Below, one piece after another: positions 50,080-60,676 of a DNA stretch of 64,000 bases. Position 1 is the first letter of the stretch. Every line of letters starts with the position of its first letter. The translations under genes were made by a program, and so were the position numbers. The notes beneath the pieces were generated by a model that had not been told where the DNA came from, did no database searches, and was given only the letters and a program-made list of their open reading frames with translations. This DNA comes from Primula veris (Eukaryota; Streptophyta; Magnoliopsida; Ericales; Primulaceae). Where the stretch lies: positions 17,667,342-17,731,341 of the forward strand of contig OY821745.1 in the NCBI GenBank assembly GCA_963682055.1. Reading direction: 5' to 3'.

Positions 50080-51165
50080 GTAATATTTTTTCATATGTAG
50101 GGAATATTCCTCATTTTTGTTCTTGGATTTATGGCCTATAGTATACGGTTTTACCGACTTTTTTGTTTTTTGACATTTTATTTGTATTTGTATGGTTTAG
50201 GGTTTAGGGTTTAGGGTTTAGGGTTTAGGGTTTAGGGTTTAGGGTTTATGGTTTAGGGTTTATGGTTTAGGGTTTAGGGTTTAGGTTTTAGGGTTTAGGG
50301 TTTCACGTTTAGGGATTAGGTAATGTTCTTGCATATGTAGGGAATATTCCACATTTTTTTTGTTGGATTTATGGCCTATAGTACACAGATTTTGCCGACT
50401 TTTTTTGTTTTTCGATTTTTTATTTATATTTGTATGTTTTAAGGTTTAGGGTTTAGGTTTTAGGGTTTATGTTTTACGTTTTAGGCTTTCAGGTTTAGGG
50501 TTTACGTAATGTTCTTGCATATGTAGGGATTATCCCTCATTTTTTTTCTTAGATTTATGGCCTATAGTACACGGTTCTTACCGACTTTTTTATTTTTCGA
50601 CATTTTACTTATATTTGTATGGTTTAGGGTTTAGGGTTTAGGTTTTAGGGTTTAGGCAATGTTCTTGAATATGTAGAGAATAGTCCTCATTTTTTTTCTT
50701 AGATTTATGGCCTATATTACACGGTTTTTACCGACTTTTTTGTTGTTCGACATTTTATTTATATTTGAAAGTTTTAAGGTTTAGTGTTTAGGTTTTATGG
50801 TTTAGGGTTTCAGGTATAGGGTTTAGGTAATGTTCTTGCATATGTTGGGAATATTCCTCATTTTTTTTCTTGGATTTATGGCCTATAGTACACGGTTTTT
50901 ACCGACTTTTTTGTTTTTCGACATTTTACTTATATTTATATGGTTTAGGGTTTACGGTTTAGGTTTTAGGGTTTAGGGTTTCAGGTTTAGGGTTTAGGTA
51001 ATGTTCTTGCATAACTAGGGAATATTCCTCATTTTTTTTCTTGGATTTATGCCTATAGTACACGGTTTTTACAGACTTTTTTGTTTTTGGACATTTTATT
51101 TATTTTGTATGGTTTAGGGTTTACAGTTTAGGTTTAGGATTTAGGGTTTCAGGTTTAGGGTTTAG
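50080..51165 (+). repeat. Gamma HOR 13, 6 monomers, 1,086 bp
   Basis: The order is P 50080, Q 50320 (short form), S 50506, T 50656, Y 50827, Z 50998. It is the shortest unit in the array because P has only 18 heptads. The plan equals that of units 8 and 10. Confidence 0.87.
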
Positions 51166-52968
51166 GTAATATTTTTTCATATGTAGGGAATATTCCTCAT
51201 TTTTGTTCTTGGATTTATGGCCTATAGTATACGGTTTTACCGACTTTTTTGTTTTTTGACATTTTATTTGTATTTGTATGGTTTAGGGTTTAGGGTTTAG
51301 GGTTTAGGGTTTAGGGTTTAGGGTTTAGGGTTTAGGGTTTAGGGTTTAGGGTTTAGGGTTTATGGTTTAGGGTTTAGGGTTTAGGGTTTAGGGTTTAGGT
51401 TTTAGGGTTTAGGGTTTCACGTTTAGGGATTAGGTAATGTTCTTGCATATGTAGGGAATATTCCACATTTTTTTTGTTGGATTTATGGCCTATAGTACAC
51501 AGATTTTGCCGACTTTTTTTGTTTTTCGATTTTTTATTTATATTTGTATGGTTTAGGGTTTAGGGTTTAGGTTTTAGGGTTTAGGGTTTCAGGTTTAGGG
51601 TTTAGGAAATTTTCCTGCATATGTAGGGAATATTCCTCATTTTTTTTCTTGGATTTATGGCCGTACACGGTTTTTACCGATTTTTTTGTTGTTCGACATT
51701 TTATTTATATTTGTATGTTTTAAGGTTTAGGGTTTAGGTTTTAGGGTTTATGTTTTACGTTTTAGGCTTTCAGGTTTAGGGTTTACGTAATGTTCTTGCA
51801 TATGTAGGGATTATCCCTCATTTTTTTTCTTAGATTTATGGCCTATAGTACACGGTTCTTACCGACTTTTTTATTTTTCGACATTTTACTTATATTTGTA
51901 TGGTTTAGGGTTTAGGGTTTAGGTTTTAGGGTTTAGGCAATGTTCTTGAATATGTAGAGAATAGTCCTCATTTTTTTTCTTAGATTTATGGCCTATATTA
52001 CACGGTTTTTACCGACTTTTTTGTTGTTCGACATTTTATTTATATTTGAAAGTTTTAAGGTTTAGTGTTTAGGTTTTATGGTTTAGGGTTTCAGGTATAG
52101 GGTTTAGGTAATGTTCTTGCATATGTAGGGAATATTCCTCATTTTTTTTCTTGGATTTATGGCCTATAGTACACGGTTTTTACCGACTTTAATGTTTTTC
52201 GACATTTTATTTATATTTGTATGGTTTATGGTTTACGATTTAGGTTTTATGGTTTAGGGTTTCAGGTTTAGGGTTTAGGTAATGTTTTTGCATATGTAGG
52301 GAATATTCCTCATTTTTTTTCTTGGATTTATGGCCTATAGTACAAAGTTCTTACCGACTTTTTTGTTTTTCGACATTTTACTTATATTTGTATGGTTTAG
52401 GGTTTACGGTTTAGGGTTTAGGGTTTAGGTTTTAGGTTTTACGGTTTAGGGTTTAGGTAATGTTCTTGTATATGTAGAGAATAGTCCTCATTTTTTTTTT
52501 CTTAGATTTATGGCCTATATTACACGGTTTTTACCGACTTTTTTGTTGTTCGACATTTTATTTATATTTGTAAGTTTTAAGGTTTAGTGTTTAGGTTTTA
52601 TGGTTTAGGGTTTCAGGTATAGGGTTTAGGTAATGTTCTTGCATATGTTGGGAATATTCCTCATTTTTTTTCTTGGATTTATGGCCTATAGTACACGGTT
52701 TTTACCGACTTTTTTGTTTTTCGACATTTTACTTATATTTATATGGTTTAGGGTTTACGGTTTAGGTTTTAGGGTTTAGGGTTTCAGGTTTAGGGTTTAG
52801 GTAATGTTCTTGCATAACTAGGGAATATTCCTCATTTTTTTTCTTGGATTTATGCCTATAGTACACGGTTTTTACAGACTTTTTTGTTTTTGGACATTTT
52901 ATTTATTTTGTATGGTTTAGGGTTTACAGTTTAGGTTTAGGATTTAGGGTTTCAGGTTTAGGGTTTAG
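51166..52968 (+). repeat. Gamma HOR 14, 10 monomers, 1,803 bp
   Basis: The order is P 51166, Q 51434, R 51606, S 51787, T 51937, U 52108, V/W 52279, X 52457, Y 52630, Z 52801. P has 22 heptads, with 11 perfect units at 51,282-51,358. The plan equals that of units 2, 4, 6 and 7. Confidence 0.87.
51282..51358 (+). repeat. Perfect telomere tract, 11 x TTTAGGG
   Basis: Eleven perfect units in the P block of gamma unit 14, ended by TTTATGG. Confidence 0.92.
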
Positions 52969-54597
52969 GTAATATTTTTTCATATGTAGGGAATATTCCT
53001 CATTTTTGTTCTTGGATTTATGGCCTATAGTATACGGTTTTACCGACTTTTTTGTTTTTTGACATTTTATTTGTATTTGTATGGTTTAGGGTTTAGGGTT
53101 TAGGGTTTAGGGTTTAGGGTTTAGGGTTTAGGGTTTATGGTTTAGGGTTTAGGGTTTAGGGTTTAGGGTTTATGGTTTAGGGTTTAGGGTTTAGGTTTTA
53201 GGGTTTAGGGTTTCACGTTTAGGGATTAGGTAATGTTCTTGCATATGTAGGGAATATTCCACATTTTTTTTGTTGGATTTATGGCCTATAGTACACAGAT
53301 TTTGCCGACTTTTTTTGTTTTTCGATTTTTTATTTATATTTGTATGTTTTAAGGTTTAGGGTTTAGGTTTTAGGGTTTATGTTTTACGTTTTAGGCTTTC
53401 AGGTTTAGGGTTTACGTAATGTTCTTGCATATGTAGGGATTATCCCTCATTTTTTTTCTTAGATTTATGGCCTATAGTACACGGTTCTTACCGACTTTTT
53501 TATTTTTCGACATTTTACTTATATTTGTATGGTTTAGGGTTTAGGGTTTAGGTTTTAGGGTTTAGGCAATGTTCTTGAATATGTAGAGAATAGTCCTCAT
53601 TTTTTTTCTTAGATTTATGGCCTATATTACACGGTTTTTACCGACTTTTTTGTTGTTCGACATTTTATTTATATTTGAAAGTTTTAAGGTTTAGTGTTTA
53701 GGTTTTATGGTTTAGGGTTTCAGGTATAGGGTTTAGGTAATGTTCTTGCATATGTAGGGAATATTTCTCATTTTTTTTCTTGGATTTATGGCCTATAGTA
53801 CACGGTTTTTACCGACTTTAATGTTTTTCGACATTTTATTTATATTTGTATGGTTTATGGTTTACGATTTAGGTTTTATGGTTTAGGGTTTCAGGTTTAG
53901 GGTTTAGGTAATGTTTTTGCATATGTAGGGAATATTCCTCATTTTTTTTCTTGGATTTATGGCCTATAGTACAAAGTTCTTACCGACTTTTTTGTTTTTC
54001 GACATTTTACTTATATTTGTATGGTTTAGGGTTTACGGTTTAGGGTTTAGGGTTTAGGTTTTAGGTTTTACGGTTTAGGGTTTAGGTAATGTTCTTGTAT
54101 ATGTAGAGAATAGTCCTCATTTTTTTTTTCTTAGATTTATGGCCTATATTACACGGTTTTTACCGACTTTTTTGTTGTTCGACATTTTATTTATATTTGT
54201 AAGTTTTAAGGTTTAGTGTTTAGGTTTTATGGTTTAGGGTTTCAGGTATAGGGTTTGGGTAATGTTCTTGCATATGTTGGGAATATTCCTCATTTTTTTT
54301 CTTGGATTTATGGCCTATAGTACACGGTTTTTACCGACTTTTTTGTTTTTCGACATTTTACTTATATTTATATGGTTTAGGGTTTACGGTTTAGGTTTTA
54401 GGGTTTAGGGTTTCAGGTTTAGGGTTTAGGTAATGTTCTTGCATAACTAGGGAATATTCCTCATTTTTTTTCTTGGATTTATGCCTATAGTACACGGTTT
54501 TTACAGACTTTTTTGTTTTTGGACATTTTATTTATTTTGTATGGTTTAGGGTTTACAGTTTAGGTTTAGGATTTAGGGTTTCAGGTTTAGGGTTTAG
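52969..54597 (+). repeat. Gamma HOR 15, 9 monomers, 1,629 bp
   Basis: The order is P 52969, Q 53230 (short form), S 53416, T 53566, U 53737, V/W 53908, X 54086, Y 54259, Z 54430. It is the only unit that combines the short Q with the V/W fusion, so it looks like a recombinant of the two deletion types. Private changes are aatatttctc near 53,761 and gggtttgggtaatg near 54,253. Confidence 0.87.
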
Positions 54598-57236
54598 GTA
54601 ATATTTTTTCATATGTAGGGAATATTCCTCATTTTTGTTCTTGGATTTATGGCCTATAGTATACGGTTTTACCGACTTTTTTGTTTTTTGACATTTTATT
54701 TGTATTTGTATGGTTTAGGGTTTAGGGTTTAGGGTTTAGGGTTTAGGGTTTAGGGTTTAGGGTTTATGGTTTAGGGTTTAGGGTTTAGGGTTTAGGGTTT
54801 AGGGTTTCACGTTTAGGGATTAGGTAATGTTCTTGCATATGTAGGGAATATTCCACATTTTTTTTGTTGGATTTATGGCCTATAGTACACAGATTTTGCC
54901 GACTTTTTTTGTTTTTCGATTTTTTATTTATATTTGTATGTTTTAAGGTTTAGGGTTTAGGTTTTAGGGTTTATGTTTTACGTTTTAGGCTTTCAGGTTT
55001 AGGGTTTACGTAATGTTCTTGCATATGTAGGGATTATCCCTCATTTTTTTTCTTAGATTTATGGCCTATAGTACACGGTTCTTACCGACTTTTTTATTTT
55101 TCGACATTTTACTTATATTTGTATGGTTTAGGGTTTAGGGTTTAGGTTTTAGGGTTTAGGCAATGTTCTTGAATATGTAGAGAATAGTCCTCATTTTTTT
55201 TCTTAGATTTATGGCCTATATTACACGGTTTTTACCGACTTTTTTGTTGTTCGACATTTTATTTATATTTGAAAGTTTTAAGGTTTAGTGTTTAGGTTTT
55301 ATGGTTTAGGGTTTCAGGTATAGGGTTTAGGTAATGTTCTTGCATATGTAGGGAATATTCCTCATTTTTTTTCTTGGATTTATGGCCTATAGTACACGGT
55401 TTTTACCGACTTTAATGTTTTTCGACATTTTATTTATATTTGTATGGTTTATGGTTTACGATTTAGGTTTTATGGTTTAGGGTTTCAGGTTTAGGGTTTA
55501 GGTAATGTTTTTGCATATGTAGGGAATATTCCTCATTTTTTTCTTGGATTTATGGCCTATAGTATACGGTTTTACCGACTTTTTTGTTTTTTGACATTTT
55601 ATTTATATTGGTATTGTTTAGGGTTTAGGGTTTAGGGTTTAGGTTTTAGGTTTTAGGATTTAGGGTTTCAGGTTTAGGGTTTAGGTAATGTTCTTGCATA
55701 TGTAAGGAATATTCCTCATTTTTTTTCTTGGATTTATGGCCTATAGTACACAGATTTTACCGACTATTTTGTTTTTCGATATTTTATTTATATTTGTATG
55801 GTTTATGGTTTAGGGTTTAGGTTTTCGGGTTTAGGGTTTCAGGTTTAGGGTTTAGGAAATTTTCCTGCATATGTAGGGAATATTCCTCATTTTTTTTCTT
55901 GGATTTATGGCCTATAGTACACGGTTTTTACCGACTTTTTTGTTGTTCGACATTTTATTTATATTTGTATGTTTTAAGGATTAGGGTTTAGGTTTTAGGG
56001 TTTAGGTTTTAGGGTTTATGTTTTACGGTTTAGGCTTTCAGGTTTAGGGTTTACATAATGTTCTTGCATATGTAGGGATTATTCCTCATTTTTTTTTCTT
56101 AAATTTATGGCCTATAGTACACGGTTCTTACCGTCTTTTTTGTTTTTCGACATTTTACTTATATTTGTATGGTTTAGGGTTTAGGGTTTAGGGTTTAGGT
56201 TTTAGGTTTTACGGTTTAGGGTTTAGTTAATGTTCTTGTATATGTAGAGAATAGTCCTCATTTTTTTTTCTTAGATTTATGGCCTATTTTACACGGTTTT
56301 TACCGACTTTTTTGGTTTTCGACATTTTATTTATTTTGTATGGTTTAGGGTTCACGGTTTAGGTTTTAGGGTTTAGGTAATGTTCTTGCATAACTAGGGA
56401 ATATTCCTCATTTTTTTTCTTGGATTTATGGCCTATATTATACGGTTTTAACCGACTTTTTTGTTTTTCGACATTTTATTTATATTTGGATGGTTTAGGG
56501 TTTAGGGTTTAGGTTTTTGGGTTTATGGTTTCAGGTTTAGGGTTTAGGTAATGTTCTTGCATATGTAGGGAATATTCCTCATTTTTTTTCTTGGATTTAT
56601 GGCCTATAGTACAAAGTTCTTACCGACTTTTTTGTTTTTCGACATTTTACTTATATTAGTATGGTTTAGGGTTTACGGTTTAGGGTTTAGGGTTTAGGTT
56701 TTAGGTTTTACGGTTTAGGGTTTAGGTAATGTTCTTGTATATGTAGAGAATAGTCCTCATTTTTTTTTCTTAGATTTATGGCCTATATTACACGGTTTTT
56801 ACCGACTTTTTTGTTGTTCGACATTTTATTTATATTTGTAAGTTTTAAGGTTTAGTGTTTAGGTTTTATGGTTTAGGGTTTCAGGTATAGGGTTTAGGTA
56901 ATGTTCTTGCATATGTAGGGAATATTCCTCATTTTTTTTCTTGGATTTATGGCCTATAGTACACGGTTTTTACCGACTTTTTTGTTTTTCGACATTTTAC
57001 TTATATTTATATGGTTTAGGGTTTACGGTTTAGGTTTTAGGGTTTAGGGTTTCAGGTTTAGGGTTTAGGTAATGTTCTTGCATAACTAGGGAATATTCCT
57101 CATTTTTTTTCTTGGATTTATGCCTATAGTACACGGTTTTTACAGACTTTTTTGTTTTTGGACATTTTATTTATTTTGTATGGTTTAGGGTTTACAGTTT
57201 AGGTTTAGGATTTAGGGTTTCAGGTTTAGGGTTTAG
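54598..57236 (+). repeat. Gamma HOR 16, 15 monomers, 2,639 bp
   Basis: The string is the 15-monomer form of units 1 and 3: P 54598, Q 54824, S 55010, T 55160, U 55331, V 55502, V2 55685, V3 55856, V4 56054, V5 56227, V6 56377, W 56548, X 56726, Y 56898, Z 57069. P has 16 heptads, the minimum, and lacks the ttttaggg element before tttcacg. Y reads catatgtaggg in place of the catatgttggg found in other units, and W reads tattagtatgg. Confidence 0.88.
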
Positions 57237-57394
57237 GTAATATTTTTTCATATGTAGGGAATATTCCTCATTTTTGTTCTTGGATTTATGGCCTATAGTA
57301 TACGGTTTTACCGACTTTTTTGTTTTTTGACATTTTATTTGTATTTGTATGGTTTAGGGTTTAGGGTTTAGGGTTTAGGGTTTAGGGTTTATTG

Positions 57395-57485
57395 TTTAGG
57401 GTTTAGGGTTTAGGGTTTAGGGTTTAGGGTTTAGGGTTTAGGGTTTAGGGTTTAGGGTTTAGGGTTTAGGGTTTAGGGTTTAGGG
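57395..57485 (+). repeat. Perfect telomere tract, 13 x TTTAGGG
   Basis: Thirteen perfect units in the P block of gamma unit 17. The block starts with five perfect units and one TTTATTG variant seen nowhere else, and lacks the usual TTTATGG. Confidence 0.92.
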
Positions 57486-59871
57486 TTTAGGTTTTAGGGT
57501 TTAGGGTTTCACGTTTAGGGATTAGGTAATGTTCTTGCATATGTAGGGAATATTCCACATTTTTTTTGTTGGATTTATGGCCTATAGTACACAGATTTTG
57601 CCGACTTTTTTTGTTTTTCGATTTTTTATTTATATTTGTATGGTTTAGGGTTTAGGGTTTAGGTTTTAGGGTTTAGGGTTTCAGGTTTAGGGTTTAGGAA
57701 ATTTTCCTGCATATGTAGGGAATATTCCTCATTTTTTTTCTTGGATTTATGGCCGTACACGGTTTTTACCGATTTTTTTGTTGTTCGACATTTTATTTAT
57801 ATTTGTATGTTTTAAGGTTTAGGGTTTAGGTTTTAGGGTTTATGTTTTACGTTTTAGGCTTTCAGGTTTAGGGTTTACGTAATGTTCTTGCATATGTAGG
57901 GATTATCCCTCATGTTTTTTCTTAGATTTATGGCCTATAGTACACGGTTCTTACCGACTTTTTTATTTTTCGACATTTTACTTATATTTGTATGGTTTAG
58001 GGTTTAGGGTTTAGGTTTTAGGGTTTAGGCAATGTTCTTGAATATGTAGAGAATAGTCCTCATTTTTTTTCTTAGATTTATGGCCTATATTACACGGTTT
58101 TTACCGACTTTTTTGTTGTTCGACATTTTATTTATATTTGAAAGTTTTAAGGTTTAGTGTTTAGGTTTTATGGTTTAGGGTTTCAGGTATAGGGTTTAGG
58201 TAATGTTCTTGCATATGTAGGGAATATTCCTCATTTTTTTTCTTGGATTTATGGCCTATAGTACACGGTTTTTACCGACTTTAATGTTTTTCGACATTTT
58301 ATTTATATTTGTATGGTTTATGGTTTACGATTTAGGTTTTAGGGTTTAGGGTTTCAGGTTTAGGGTTTAGGTAATGTTTTTGCATATGTAGGGAATATTC
58401 CTCATTTTTTTCTTGGATTTATGGCCTATAGTATACGGTTTTACCGACTTTTTTGTTTTTTGACATTTTATTTATATTGGTATTGTTTAGGGTTTAGGGT
58501 TTAGGGTTTAGGGTTTAGGTTTTAGGTTTTAGGATTTAGGGTTTCAGGTTTAGGGTTTAGGTAATGTTCTTGCATATGTAAGGAATATTCCTCATTTTTT
58601 TTCTTGGATTTATGGCCTATAGTACACAGATTTTACCGACTATTTTGTTTTTCGATATTTTATTTATATTTGTATGGTTTATGGTTTAGGGTTTAGGTTT
58701 TCGGGTTTAGGGTTTCAGGTTTAGGGTTTAGGAAATTTTCCTGCATATGTAGGGAATATTCCTCATTTTTTTTCTTGGATTTATGGCCTATAGTACACGG
58801 TTTTTACCGACTTTTTTGTTGTTCGACATTTTATTTATATTTGTATGTTTTAAGGATTAGGGTTTAGGTTTTAGGGTTTAGGTTTTAGGGTTTATGTTTT
58901 ACGGTTTAGGCTTTCAGGTTTAGGGTTTACATAATGTTCTTGCATATGTAGGGATTATTCCTCATTTTTTTTTCTTAAATTTATGGCCTATAGTACACGG
59001 TTCTTACCGTCTTTTTTGTTTTTCGACATTTTACTTATATTTGTATGGTTTAGGGTTTAGGGTTTAGGGTTTAGGGTTTAGGTTTTAGGTTTTACGGTTT
59101 AGGGTTTAGTTAATGTTCTTGTATATGTAGAGAATAGTCCTCATTTTTTTTTCTTAGATTTATGGCCTATTTTACACGGTTTTTACCGACTTTTTTGGTT
59201 TTCGACATTTTATTTATTTTGTATGGTTTAGGGTTCACGGTTTAGGTTTTAGGGTTTAGGTAATGTTCTTGCATAACTAGGGAATATTCCTCATTTTTTT
59301 TCTTGGATTTATGGCCTATATTATACGGTTTTAACCGACTTTTTTGTTTTTCGACATTTTATTTATATTTGGATGGTTTAGGGTTTAGGGTTTAGGTTTT
59401 TGGGTTTATGGTTTCAGGTTTAGGGTTTAGGTAATGTTCTTGCATATGTAGGGAATATTCCTCATTTTTTTTCTTAGATTTATGGCCTATATTACACGGT
59501 TTTTACCGACTTTTTTGTTGTTCGACATTTTATTTATATTTGAAAGTTTTAAGGTTTAGTGTTTAGGTTTTATGGTTTAGGGTTTCAGGTATAGGGTTTA
59601 GGTAATGTTCTTGCATATGTAGGGAATATTCCTCATTTTTTTTCTTGGATTTACGGCCTATAGTACACGGTTTTTACCGACTTTTTTGTTTTTCGACATT
59701 TTATTTATATTTGTATTGTTTAGGGTTTACGGTTTAGGTTTTAGGTTTTAGGATTTAGGGTTTCAGGTTTAGGGTTTAGGTAATGTTCTTGTATATGTTG
59801 GGAATAGTCCTCATTTTTTTTCTTGGATTTATGTCCTATAGTACACGGTTTTTACTGACATTTTTGTTTTT

Positions 59872-59905
59872 CGACATTTTATTTATTTTTCGACATTTTA
59901 TTTAT
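59872..59905 (+). repeat. 19-bp tandem duplication inside monomer b
   Basis: The core end cgacattttatttat is present twice with a ttttt link, at 59,872-59,890 and from 59,891. The same duplication is present in the next unit at 63,256-63,289, but there the second copy reads tgacatttt. It is absent from the related alpha monomers at about 5,428 and 22,388. It is a useful tag for the 19-monomer lineage. Confidence 0.85.
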
Positions 59906-60241
59906 ATTTGTATGGTTTAGGGTTTACTGTTTAGGTTTTAGGGTTTAAAGTTTAGGTAAATTTTATTGCATAACTAGGGAATATTCCTCATTTTTTTTCT
60001 TGGATTTATGCCTATAGTGCACGGTTTTTACAGACTTTTTTGTTTTTCGACATTTTATTTATTTTGTATCGTTTAGGGTTTACGTTTTAGGTTTTAGGGT
60101 TTAGGGTTACAGGTTTAGGGTTAAGGTAATGTTTTTTTATATGTAGGGAATATTTCTCATTTTTTTTCTTGGATTTATGGCCTATAGTATTCTGTTTTAC
60201 CGACTTTTTTGTTTTTTGACATTTTATTTATATTTGTATTG

Positions 60242-60297
60242 TTTAGGGTTTAGGGTTTAGGGTTTAGGGTTTAGGGTTTAGGGTTTAGGGTTTAGGG
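60242..60297 (+). repeat. Perfect telomere tract, 8 x TTTAGGG (monomer d)
   Basis: Eight perfect units in monomer d of unit 17, the forerunner of the 10-unit tract in the same monomer of unit 18. Confidence 0.92.
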
Positions 60298-60676
60298 TTT
60301 AGGTTTTAGGATTTAGGGTTTAAGGTTTAGGTTTAAGGTAATGTTCTTGCATATGTAGAGAATATTCCTCATTTTTTTTCTTGGATTTGTGGCCTATAGT
60401 ACACAAATTTAACCGACTTTTTTGTTTTTCGACATTTTACTTATATTTATATGGTTTAGGGTTTACCGTTTAGGTTTTAGGGTTTAGGGTTTCAGGTTTA
60501 GGGTTTAGGTAATGTTCTTGCATAACTAGGGAATATTCCTCATTTTTTTTCTTGGATTTATGCCTATAGTACACGGTTTTTACAGACTTTTTTGTTTTTG
60601 GACATTTTATTTATTTTGTATGGTTTAGGGTTTACAGTTTAGGTTTAGGATTTAGGGTTTCAGGTTTAGGGTTTAG

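Larger units (their letters stand above)
57237..60676 (+). repeat. Gamma HOR 17, 19 monomers, 3,440 bp
   Basis: The order is P 57237, Q 57526, R 57698, S 57879, T 58029, U 58200, V 58371, V2 58561, V3 58732, V4 58930, V5 59110, V6 59260, then T' 59431, a 59602, b 59780, c 59956, d 60126, e 60338, Z 60509. T' starts as W (gcatatgtaggg) and continues as T (tatattacacgg, tttgaaag). Monomers a-e replace W, X and Y and resemble alpha and transition monomers: a and b match about 22,211-22,559, and c-d-e match about 13,430-13,970 in order. V (190 bp) and V5's predecessor carry extra heptads. Confidence 0.86.

Noticed and set aside
59872..59905. Target-site duplication of a transposon
   Set aside because: The 19-bp copies are directly adjacent with no inserted element, so it is a simple tandem duplication.
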